Source: CAXBYZ01 sp043826085 (GTDB taxonomy: Bacteria > Patescibacteriota > Microgenomatia > UBA1400 > CG1-02-47-37). From it: DNA of 13,571 bases. Below are positions 1-6,007 of this stretch, piece by piece (position 1 is the stretch's first letter; each line of letters opens with the position of its first letter). The DNA lies in contig JBDRQW010000077.1 of assembly GCA_043826085.1 (NCBI GenBank), positions 1 to 13,571 of the forward strand. The letters are read 5' to 3'. A program made the translations under genes and the position numbers. The notes below the pieces were generated by a model, which was not told the DNA's origin, did no database searches, and saw nothing but the letters and a program-made list of their open reading frames with translations.

Positions 1-933
1 TCAAAAACCGAAACTTCTCCCGCTAATAATTCCACGACGCTGCATAAACTGGAGATTCCTAAAAATGATTTAATAATCAATGCCGATGGGTATTTTGCTT
101 TTTCCCAAGAATCTTTCTTTGATCCTGAGCCAATAAAAACAGTTGATCTATCCAAAGTTACAGATATTGACAAAATCGATTACATTGTTGGCAATTACAA
201 TGCAGCTAAAAAAGAGGGTGAGTGGTATACGGCTCAAGCCTACTTTGATTCCAAAGATATTATAATTGATGGTGATAATTTATATTTCTCTCTTGAGTCG
301 CCGGGACTAAGTAGTTATGGCGGGGAAATTACTATAGATAGCCTGGAAGTAACGGTTAAAAAACCCGGCTGGTTTTCCAAACCAGAACCAATAAAAGAGT
401 CTGTATCTGCTACTGACCAAAAACAAAATATTATTGAAAAAATAAAGGAATGGACAGAAAATCAGCTCAATGGGGTTAAAACCAAGTATAACAATGTTAA
501 ATCTTGGTTTAAAGATAAATATAGCCAAATTTTTAAGAAAAAGGACAAAGATGATTCAGAAAAGGACGATAAGACTGACGAGGATAAAAGCTTTATTATA
601 GTAAAATCATCACCTAGCCCAACACCGTCTCCGCTTCCTTCACCTTCGCCAATCCAAAAAATTACCACCTTTGTTAGAATCCTTAATGGCGGGGCCGGTA
701 AGGGCGGAGCCGGAGAGTTTGCCAAAGTGTTAGAAACAGCCGGTTTTACTAATGTGATAGCTGATAATGCTGATAAAGAAGATTATAAAAATGCCATTAT
801 TCGTTATCGAATTGAAGATGAAAAAACAGCTAGTAAGTTGGAAGACTTGTTAAAAAAAGACTACAAGATTATAGATAAGCAGAAAATTGCCACTACCAGT
901 GCAGGTATTGTAGTGATAATTGGGGAAAAGTAA
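1..933 (+). CDS. LytR_C-domain protein, 5' partial
   Basis: Frame 1 is open from the window edge to TAA at 931-933, giving the last 310 residues; the start lies upstream. In order I see a beta-rich region (about residues 20-118, with many alternating hydrophobic and aromatic residues), a Lys/Trp-rich stretch (about 140-180), a highly charged Lys/Asp run (about 180-197), a Pro/Ser linker (about 203-217) and a C-terminal LytR_C domain (about 222-309) with the typical VRILNGG opening and the NADKEDYKNAIIRY core. The Pro-rich linker suggests an extracytoplasmic protein. LytR_C often follows the LCP cell-wall ligase domain, but no LCP domain is visible here. The function is unknown; a cell-envelope role is inferred. 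The final 27 bases are repeated after the Fic gene, and a -10 box for the next gene abuts the stop codon. Confidence 0.8.
   Translation, partial: SKTETSPANNSTTLHKLEIPKNDLIINADGYFAFSQESFFDPEPIKTVDLSKVTDIDKIDYIVGNYNAAKKEGEWYTAQAYFDSKDIIIDGDNLYFSLESPGLSSYGGEITIDSLEVTVKKPGWFSKPEPIKESVSATDQKQNIIEKIKEWTENQLNGVKTKYNNVKSWFKDKYSQIFKKKDKDDSEKDDKTDEDKSFIIVKSSPSPTPSPLPSPSPIQKITTFVRILNGGAGKGGAGEFAKVLETAGFTNVIADNADKEDYKNAIIRYRIEDEKTASKLEDLLKKDYKIIDKQKIATTSAGIVVIIGEK
907..933 (+). repeat. Direct repeat copy A (end of LytR_C gene)
   Basis: These 27 bases encode the last residues IVVIIGEK plus the stop codon of the upstream gene. They match 1768-1794 at 25 of 27 positions; the two differences (915 and 927) are silent third-codon changes. 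The last 14 bases match 3271-3284 with one mismatch. Confidence 0.85.
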
Positions 934-939
934 TATAAT
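934..939 (+). promoter_or_regulatory. Putative -10 box of the Fic module
   Basis: A perfect TATAAT begins directly after the stop codon of the upstream gene and ends 8 bases before the ATG at 948. No convincing -35 element is visible 16-18 bases upstream. This spacing would give a leaderless or nearly leaderless transcript of the two-gene Fic module. Confidence 0.5.
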
Positions 940-947
940 GTATTGGT

Positions 948-1124
948 ATGAGCCAAAAAAACAAAACCAAACTACAAAAGGCTTACCTAAAATTTCGCAC
1001 GGCTAAAAAGAAATCAAACGTGTTGGCATTTTTTAATGGTTTAATTCCGGAAATTGTCTTTCGCACTACTAAGCTTGAGGGCGAACCGGTTACTCGCAAA
1101 ATGGTTGCCTCTTTGCTTAAATGA
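948..1124 (+). CDS. VbhA-like Fic antitoxin, small ORF
   Basis: A 58-aa ORF starts at ATG 948 and ends at TGA 1122-1124, overlapping the Fic start by ATGA. The protein is basic. At residues 40-45 it carries TTKLEG, matching the (S/T)xxxE(G/N) inhibitory-helix motif of class I Fic antitoxins; EPV and a short helical tail follow, much as in VbhA. In that family the Glu (here E44) reaches into the Fic active site and blocks productive ATP binding. The size (VbhA is about 60 aa), the position upstream of fic and the translational coupling all fit an antitoxin. The first 30 or so residues (many Lys, then LAFFNG) match nothing I recognise. A TATAAT lies 8 bases before the start, with no Shine-Dalgarno sequence. 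Confidence 0.75.
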   Translation: MSQKNKTKLQKAYLKFRTAKKKSNVLAFFNGLIPEIVFRTTKLEGEPVTRKMVASLLK

Positions 1125-1759
1125 AGCAAACTTCAACCAAGCCAAAAGGCGCCACTTCATATAAAGAAACTAAGTTTGGGATTATTCCCCGTTCAAGGCT
1201 ATTAAAAATGGAGATTGAAGGCACCAAAAAAGGGCTGAATTTTATTTTTAAACTGGTAAATAAAGATAAAAGTATTGAAATTACGCCGGAACTTATCTGT
1301 CAATTACATCAAAAAGCTTTTGGTTGGATTTTCCCAAAATGGGAAGGTAAATATCGAAAAATTCAAGTTACGGTCTCCGGAAAGGAAGCGCCGTCATTTT
1401 ATCTTGTTCCGGAAATGATGATGAATTTATGCGAAGATTTGAAAACAAGATTACGACATCTGCCAAAAAGGGCAGAAAAATCTTTCATTATTGAAGCGGT
1501 TAAATTATTGGCTTGGTTTCAACATAAATTTGTTTTTATCCACCCCTTTCAAGACTACAACGGCCGTATGGCTAGAATGTTAACGATTCTTCTATTACTT
1601 AAGTTAAAACTGCCTCCAACAGAAATTAAGGTAGAGAAAAAAACTGATAGATATCGTTATATTAAAGCCATGCAAAAAGCAGATGCCGGAGATATTTCCC
1701 TATTGGAAAATATTATTAGTGAAACCTTCTTGGAAGGCTTAAAAGCCTGGTCAAGTTAA
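1121..1759 (+). CDS. fic: Fic/DOC family toxin (putative AMP transferase)
   Basis: A 212-aa protein with a Fic fold. Fic enzymes usually transfer AMP from ATP to a hydroxyl of a target protein; as a toxin the target is often a topoisomerase or another housekeeping protein, but no target can be read here. The active-site loop is at residues 141-152, HPFQDYNGRMAR: catalytic His141, metal-binding Asp145, phosphate-binding Asn147 and Gly148, and Arg149 and Arg152. Tyr146 replaces the usual Gly of the DGNGR consensus. An upstream segment (about 63-100) contains the WxGKYR region and a flap-like stretch. No inhibitory SxxxE(G/N) motif is obvious in the Fic chain itself, which fits a class I system inhibited by the 58-aa partner. 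The start is set by the ATGA overlap with that partner. Confidence 0.85.
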   Translation: MKQTSTKPKGATSYKETKFGIIPRSRLLKMEIEGTKKGLNFIFKLVNKDKSIEITPELICQLHQKAFGWIFPKWEGKYRKIQVTVSGKEAPSFYLVPEMMMNLCEDLKTRLRHLPKRAEKSFIIEAVKLLAWFQHKFVFIHPFQDYNGRMARMLTILLLLKLKLPPTEIKVEKKTDRYRYIKAMQKADAGDISLLENIISETFLEGLKAWSS

Positions 1760-1767
1760 AGTTTAAA

Positions 1768-1794
1768 ATTGTAGTAATAATTGGGGAGAAGTAA
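1768..1794 (+). repeat. Direct repeat copy B (LytR_C gene-end remnant)
   Basis: These 27 bases lie 8 bases after the Fic stop codon and can still be read as IVVIIGEK-stop, identical in protein to the end of the gene at 907-933. The two base differences are silent (GTG/GTA and GAA/GAG). No similarity continues upstream, where the Fic gene ends. The last 14 bases recur perfectly at 3271-3284. Confidence 0.85.
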
Positions 1795-1817
1795 GTACAA
1801 AAACAAAGATTTAGTAT

Positions 1818-2585
1818 TTAAGCTCGATTTTCCATTTTTTGTTTAATAAATTGAGGGAAAAGAAGTATGTGATTAACTTGATTTGGATTCACAAGAAATA
1901 ATTTTACTTCCCGTTGCATGACTTTTAAATCCATTTTTGAAGTATAAGTCATAATATTTTCTAGCATTTTTTGGAGCGATTTACCAGAAATTTTTTTAAG
2001 ATAATCTTCATTTGGTTCAGTCATACCCCAGAGCCAAATCACATCATATAAATCTCGACCTTTTGAGCGTTTGCGCTGGATAATGGTTAGAAGTTTTTTA
2101 GACAAAATAATGTCAGGGGGTGTGACATTAATATTTCGAAAAATACTATAATTGTTGAGCAAGTAATCAGTTGCAACAAAATCACTTACTTGAGATGCGT
2201 CAACTTTTATTAATATTTTTTCTTCTTTGTGGCCAGATAGTCCCAATTCATGTAAAATGTAAGGAAATTTTATATGGCAATGATATGCGTCTTTATGAAT
2301 AAGACGAAATTCTATTGAAAACCCTTTATTTTCCATATCTCTTATCACTCTAGTTAACAATTCATCAAAATTAGTAATTGTTTTTACATCAAAATCCAAA
2401 TCTTCTGAAAATTTTTGACCGCCGTACACTACCCTAATAGCCGTTCCTCCCATAAAACTAAAATTTTCACTCCCTTTTTGTTTAAAAATGCTATCAAGCA
2501 ACTCATGTTGACAATACTCAACCAAAGCATGCTTATTAAAAGTTTTTAAACCGGTAAAGTTAGTGATTTGTTTAAGGTTAAGCAT
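1818..2585 (-). CDS. abiEii: AbiEii family nucleotidyltransferase toxin
   Basis: A 255-aa protein of the AbiEii/AbiGii family, the toxin of type IV AbiE systems. Characterised members are nucleotidyltransferases (streptococcal AbiEii binds GTP; related MenT toxins add nucleotides to tRNA acceptor ends), and AbiE loci can give phage abortive infection. The nucleotidyltransferase signature is at residues 46-66: MGGTAIR then FSEDLDFD, with metal-ligand Asp62 and Asp64. A third acidic strand follows in KILIKVDAS, and then the family motif LSKKLL ... KGRDLYDVIWL. The start overlaps the abiEi end by 8 bases (2578-2585), indicating one operon with translational coupling. All recognisable motifs are intact, so it is probably functional. 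The length is near the shorter end for the family. Confidence 0.88.
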   Translation of the reverse strand: MLNLKQITNFTGLKTFNKHALVEYCQHELLDSIFKQKGSENFSFMGGTAIRVVYGGQKFSEDLDFDVKTITNFDELLTRVIRDMENKGFSIEFRLIHKDAYHCHIKFPYILHELGLSGHKEEKILIKVDASQVSDFVATDYLLNNYSIFRNINVTPPDIILSKKLLTIIQRKRSKGRDLYDVIWLWGMTEPNEDYLKKISGKSLQKMLENIMTYTSKMDLKVMQREVKLFLVNPNQVNHILLFPQFIKQKMENRA

Positions 2586-3177
2586 TTTGATTTCTGAGCA
2601 ATTTTATTATTCTAATTATCCTAGAGGGGAATAATTGAGAATAAAGATCAATTTTTTTTTGATTTAAGCTATAAAATGTCGTCATGTCTATTCGTAGTCC
2701 TTTAATATCTTCAATATTTTTATATTGAGTGTGTAAATAGAAAAAGTCTAGAATTGCTTTTTCTGGTTCTGCAATAAGATATGGGCGGAAAAAACCTGAC
2801 TGTTGAGTATAACCAAAGTATAAATCCGGTTTAATGTGTTGGTAGCTAAAATAACCTAAATATGTATTATGAGTACGAGTATTTTTGGTAGTTATACAAG
2901 TAGTGGCAAAAATTACCTCTGGAATTAAATTATATTTAAATAAAGCAGATTCAAGAGATATATAGCTTGGCTCAATAACAACTGCGGATAATTCCTCTGA
3001 AGTTATTTTGTCCTTAGCATCATTGAAAAGATAAACCCCACCACGAATTTTTGTAATGTAATCTTGTTTTTGCCACATTGTCAATTGAGAGGGGGTGATA
3101 TCGGTTGCCAACAAACGAATATCTTGAGAAGTAAATATTGGTGTCTTAAACACTTGTCGAAAGTCAATATATCTCAT
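2578..3177 (-). CDS. abiEi: AbiEi family antitoxin / autorepressor
   Basis: A 199-aa protein, first gene of the reverse-strand abiE operon. Residues about 8-52 look like the N-terminal winged helix of AbiEi (TSQDIRLLATDITPSQLTMW, then a GGVYLF wing). The remainder resembles the C-terminal antitoxin domain, including the EPSYISLESAL and EPEKAILDFFYL stretches common in these proteins. Known AbiEi proteins neutralise AbiEii and repress their own promoter by binding inverted repeats. The matching palindrome and tandem repeats lie directly upstream (3181-3238). No Shine-Dalgarno sequence precedes the ATG; the transcript leader would be about 25 bases. Confidence 0.85.
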   Translation of the reverse strand: MRYIDFRQVFKTPIFTSQDIRLLATDITPSQLTMWQKQDYITKIRGGVYLFNDAKDKITSEELSAVVIEPSYISLESALFKYNLIPEVIFATTCITTKNTRTHNTYLGYFSYQHIKPDLYFGYTQQSGFFRPYLIAEPEKAILDFFYLHTQYKNIEDIKGLRIDMTTFYSLNQKKIDLYSQLFPSRIIRIIKLLRNQNA

Positions 3178-3180
3178 AGA

Positions 3181-3200
3181 TTTATAAATTTTTATAAATT
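3181..3200 (-). repeat. Tandem 10-bp repeat upstream of abiEi
   Basis: TTTATAAATT occurs twice head to tail, ending 3 bases before the abiEi start codon, within the predicted transcript leader. Each unit contains the palindrome TTTATAAA. The position suits a second operator for AbiEi or a promoter-proximal regulatory site, but simple AT-richness could also produce it. Confidence 0.6.
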
Positions 3201-3209
3201 GATGAGATC

Positions 3210-3238
3210 ATTATGATGTTTTTATAAAACATTGTCAA
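3210..3238 (-). promoter_or_regulatory. abiE promoter with palindromic operator
   Basis: Read on the minus strand: -35 TTGACA (3233-3238, perfect), a 17-base spacer (3216-3232) and -10 CATAAT (3210-3215, five of six). The whole spacer is a palindrome, ATGTTTT and AAAACAT around a 3-base centre. A repressor there would cover the space between -35 and -10. This agrees with the known autoregulation of abiE operons by AbiEi binding to inverted repeats. Confidence 0.75.
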
Positions 3239-3270
3239 TAATTAATTATTTAAAAAAAGCAAAAACTGTA

Positions 3271-3284
3271 TTGGGGAGAAGTAA
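3271..3284 (+). repeat. Direct repeat copy C
   Basis: TTGGGGAGAAGTAA is identical to the last 14 bases of copy B (1781-1794) and differs by one base from the end of copy A (920-933). Immediately upstream, TGTA may be a relic of the longer repeat, with about 8 bases lost. Together with copy B it brackets the abiE operon and its promoter. Confidence 0.65.
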
Positions 3285-3329
3285 ACCTAAAATAGAAAAA
3301 GACGGAAATTCAGTCTTGAAAATGATTGT

Positions 3330-3358
3330 TTGGCATGTCTGCTATACTTAACTATAAT
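3330..3358 (+). promoter_or_regulatory. Promoter of the second LytR_C gene
   Basis: -35 TTGGCA (3330-3335, five of six), a 17-base spacer, then a perfect -10 TATAAT (3353-3358) ending 4 bases before the ATG at 3363. A second, extended -10 (TGCTATACT, 3340-3348) overlaps it. Transcription would begin almost at the start codon. Confidence 0.6.
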
Positions 3359-3362
3359 AAAT

Positions 3363-4376
3363 ATGAACAAAGCTTTGATAAAAACTATTTTAATGGCATC
3401 CAAAAATTTGTTTACCGGCCTATTAATTGTTTATTTGGTTTTGTTTCTTTTGGAAGTGGTTCTGCCAGGCTTTATCAGTAATAATTTTAACTTAAACTGG
3501 GTCTTGGGAGCAGTGATGGTTTTGGGAGTTTTGGCGGCTTTTGCGCCGGAAGAAGACGTTGAAGAAAAAGTTGAAAAACTGAAAAAGACTGATTATTTAA
3601 TCTTTATCGGTTTGGGCGTAATTGGAGGATTACTCATGTTTTATAAAAGTGATCTAACCATCTTGCCAAGAATTATTCTAGCCGTTGTTAGCACCATCTT
3701 AATCAGTGGCTTTTCCTTGTTGTTATTGGTTATGGATGATAAAGAAACAATTGAAGAAGAAGTAATCACTGAAGGGGAGACACCCTCTAAAGTAACAAAA
3801 ATTCAACTTAAGCTTGAATTTAAAAAAATAATTCATTTAATAAAACAAAGGTTAACTGGTTTCAGACGAGTGTTTTTAAAACCAGTCAGTCTACCGGCAG
3901 GAGCTCTTTTAATTATTTTGATATTATTTGGAGCAAGTTTTATACGGCCGGTTAAAGAGTCAGAGGAGGAAACCGGCAAGATTCAAGAAATTGTTAAGGA
4001 AATAAGTGATAATCAGTTAAAAGAGCCGGCAGTGGCCCCATTTTTAGCTGAAGAATTCAGTTATGTTCCAAGCCTGGGTCCGACTGACCAGCAAATGAGT
4101 GAGGCTTTAATTACCGTTCTAAATGGCAATACTCAGGTGGGGTCGGCTTCAGCCATGGCTAGTTATTTAAGAGATCGAGATTTTAAAATCAGCACCATTG
4201 CCGATGCTGATAAACACGATTATCAAAATGCCATTGTCCGGTTCACTCCCGAACAGCAAATGATAGCTAATTATTTGATTCAAGTAGTCAAAAACATCTA
4301 TCCGATCGTTGAGGCCGGACCAACCGCCACTGATTCCGGTGAGATTATTTTAATTTTAGGAAATCTAAATCCATGA
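3363..4376 (+). CDS. Polytopic membrane protein with LytR_C domain
   Basis: 337 aa from ATG 3363. An in-frame TTG at 3330 would add 11 residues, but it coincides with the -35 box, so I prefer the ATG. Hydrophobic segments at about residues 10-32, 35-50, 77-93, 102-126 and 180-197 suggest five membrane passes, with charged loops between them (acidic after the second, acidic then Lys-rich after the fourth). A C-terminal extracytoplasmic LytR_C domain (about 248-336) begins ALITVLNGN and has the DADKHDYQNAIVRF core, parallel to NADKEDYKNAIIRY in the gene at 1-933. The two share domain type but little nucleotide sequence. The function is unknown; a cell-envelope scaffold or sensing role is a guess from the domain. 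Confidence 0.75.
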   Translation: MNKALIKTILMASKNLFTGLLIVYLVLFLLEVVLPGFISNNFNLNWVLGAVMVLGVLAAFAPEEDVEEKVEKLKKTDYLIFIGLGVIGGLLMFYKSDLTILPRIILAVVSTILISGFSLLLLVMDDKETIEEEVITEGETPSKVTKIQLKLEFKKIIHLIKQRLTGFRRVFLKPVSLPAGALLIILILFGASFIRPVKESEEETGKIQEIVKEISDNQLKEPAVAPFLAEEFSYVPSLGPTDQQMSEALITVLNGNTQVGSASAMASYLRDRDFKISTIADADKHDYQNAIVRFTPEQQMIANYLIQVVKNIYPIVEAGPTATDSGEIILILGNLNP

Positions 4377-4391
4377 TCTTGCTGATCAATA

Positions 4392-4667
4392 ATGTTGTCT
4401 AAATATATGTCAAGTCAAATTAAAATACCTACCAAGGAATCAGATATTGTGGAGCTTAAAACTATTAGTGACAACAACTTGCCTAAGAATATATGGGAAC
4501 AAATTTCAGCCTTTAGTAATGGCGAATATAGAGATCTTAACAATATGACAGAGGTGGGTGACGATAGGAAAGCCAAACGAGAATTGGTAAGAATGGTAGA
4601 TTTAGATTTATTAAAGAAAGCTGGCGCTAGACGAAATAGAAAATATATTTCTTCGGGTACTGTATAA
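4392..4667 (+). pseudogene. Shortened AlbA_2/winged-helix regulator remnant
   Basis: A 91-aa ORF; ATG 4407 is an alternative start, and neither has a Shine-Dalgarno sequence. Residues about 14-41 (KESDIVELKTIS ... IWEQISAFSNG) resemble the start of AlbA_2 (Schlafen-like) domain proteins, where E-x-x-x-(L/V)-E-(F/L)-K is followed by AFAN and a Gly-rich strand. From SNGEYRDL onward it instead reads like the C-terminal winged helix of the same proteins: EYRDLNN, a recognition-helix-like region, LVRMVDLDLLKKAG and RRNRKYI. The several-hundred-residue middle of the usual protein is missing, so I infer an in-frame internal deletion joining the ends near residue 41. It might still act as a small DNA-binding protein for the repeats upstream of the next gene. 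Confidence 0.45.
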
Positions 4668-4687
4668 GTTATCGACGGTTATCGACG
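4668..4687 (+). repeat. Tandem 10-bp repeat
   Basis: GTTATCGACG occurs twice head to tail directly after the stop codon at 4667. It is more GC-rich than its surroundings. No role is evident; it could be a regulatory site upstream of the TATAAT at 4704-4709 or a scar of recombination. Confidence 0.55.
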
Positions 4688-4738
4688 CCCCTAGTTTATT
4701 CAGTATAATATTGCATTCATAGATCAAGCATGATAATA

Positions 4739-4786
4739 TTAGACTAATTATTAGACTGATTTTAGACTGATTATTAGACTGATTTT
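4739..4786 (+). repeat. Four TTAGACT repeats before the Fic start
   Basis: TTAGACT begins at 4739, 4751, 4762 and 4774, that is at spacings of 12, 11 and 12 bases, close to one helical turn. Copies are extended by GATT or AATT, and the last runs into the ATG at 4787. They sit downstream of possible -10 boxes (TATAAT 4704-4709; GATAAT 4732-4737). Such phased repeats commonly bind a repressor cooperatively; the winged helix of the Fic protein or the small upstream ORF are candidate binders. Confidence 0.65.
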
Positions 4787-5998
4787 ATGAATACGCCTGT
4801 TGCTCAACATCCATTTAAAAAAGGCTTTATTGCAGCTTTTACAATTACTTTTGATATGCTGCCTTTTACTGATAAAGAGATGGAGCTGTATGACCAAAAA
4901 TTGACTCAATTTGAACAATTTTTTTTAAATCCGGATATTGAAAAACATCTGATTAGCAAAAATGAACTATTGACGTCTTTTGCTATTTCTAAAGCAGAAT
5001 TATCAAGCCTGACCTATAAAGAAGCTCAAGATGTCTATGGTTTGGTCCTGACTAACCCTGATTATGATTTTGTAGCGGAGAAGCTTAAAAAAGCCAAAAA
5101 ATTGACCAGTAAAGATTATGACAAACTGGAGTTCTTTAACATTGCCAAAACTTTCCGATTTTTAAACCAAAATCCATTCTCAGTTGAAGATTTAAATCCC
5201 CAACTGATTAAAGACCTACATCGAAAACTGACTCAAGGGTTGGATATTTTTAAAGATCATCTGACTGAATTTACAGTCTATAAATCCGGCAGTTGGCGCG
5301 ATAATGATGAAATCCGGGTCGGAAACTATGCCCCCGCTCCGTATAAAGAAATTGAAGTTGGAGTTAAAGAATTGATAAACTGGCTGAAAAATAACCGGAA
5401 TATCACCGGCCTGGCCGTCTTTCATACGGCATTATACGGCCTGCATCCTTTTAATAACGGCAATAAACGCGTTTGCCGGATTACTGAACACATTCTACTG
5501 AGACAATTAGGCATGAACCAGAAAAATCTTTACAGCACTTCATATTATTTTCATAAGGAAAAACCGCGATATTACAAATATCTGCTTTATTCCTTGGAGC
5601 GTAAGAATTTGAATCATTTTGTTTCGTTTATCCAGGAAGCGATCATGTTTTCGATGATTTCCGTGATCAAAACCAGCCTAGAAGCCAAGAGGGACGAATA
5701 TCTTAAGAAACAAACAACAGATTTAACCGTGATAAACATCACTAAACCGTTAATCAAACGAAAAGAGCTGCAGTTTAAACATCTATTTAAACCCGCGGCT
5801 AAAAAGATGGCCCGCCAAACCTTTGTGACCTATCTGCAAAAAGCGGTTGATAATCAAATCATTATTAAAAGAAAAATGGGGCGGTCAACTTTTTATAGTT
5901 TGAATCTGGAAATTCCTGAAGAAAAAACCATCAGCGAGTGGTTAGCCTTTTTCAAAAAAAAGTTAGGATATATTCCTGATGAATTCTCGCTGGTTTGA
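4787..5998 (+). CDS. Fic family protein with C-terminal winged helix
   Basis: 403 aa. The Fic core occupies about residues 60-285, with the active loop HPFNNGNKRVCR at 220-231: His220, Asn226, Lys227, Arg228 and Arg231. Asn224 stands where Asp or Glu normally binds the metal. A flap-like stretch WRDNDEIRVGNYAPAPY precedes it. In class II Fic proteins an N-terminal SxxxE(G/N) helix self-inhibits; at the matching place this protein has S64-F-A-I-S68-K69, lacking the Glu. Residues about 310-375 form a basic helical region ending MGRSTFYSLNLE, which looks like a winged-helix DNA-binding unit, often found in chromosomal Fic proteins of regulatory type. GNK rather than GNG in the loop is a recognised variant. 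The start is immediately preceded by four phased repeats, without a Shine-Dalgarno sequence. It may be co-transcribed with the GT-C gene 9 bases downstream. Confidence 0.8.
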   Translation: MNTPVAQHPFKKGFIAAFTITFDMLPFTDKEMELYDQKLTQFEQFFLNPDIEKHLISKNELLTSFAISKAELSSLTYKEAQDVYGLVLTNPDYDFVAEKLKKAKKLTSKDYDKLEFFNIAKTFRFLNQNPFSVEDLNPQLIKDLHRKLTQGLDIFKDHLTEFTVYKSGSWRDNDEIRVGNYAPAPYKEIEVGVKELINWLKNNRNITGLAVFHTALYGLHPFNNGNKRVCRITEHILLRQLGMNQKNLYSTSYYFHKEKPRYYKYLLYSLERKNLNHFVSFIQEAIMFSMISVIKTSLEAKRDEYLKKQTTDLTVINITKPLIKRKELQFKHLFKPAAKKMARQTFVTYLQKAVDNQIIIKRKMGRSTFYSLNLEIPEEKTISEWLAFFKKKLGYIPDEFSLV

Positions 5999-6007
5999 GA
6001 TAATACA

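Noticed and set aside
727..933. Separate 68-aa gene starting at GTG 727
   Set aside because: The frame is open without a break from position 1, and the LytR_C domain begins upstream of 727, so this is only the tail of the larger gene.
907..3284. Integron attC sites as the explanation for the repeats flanking the toxin-antitoxin modules
   Set aside because: No GTTRRRY core or paired R/L boxes are visible, no integrase is present, and the repeats are coding-derived.
3330..3362. TTG start adding 11 residues to the second LytR_C protein
   Set aside because: The TTG is the first half of a -35 box (TTGGCA) with a perfect -10 17 bases further on; ATG 3363 fits better.
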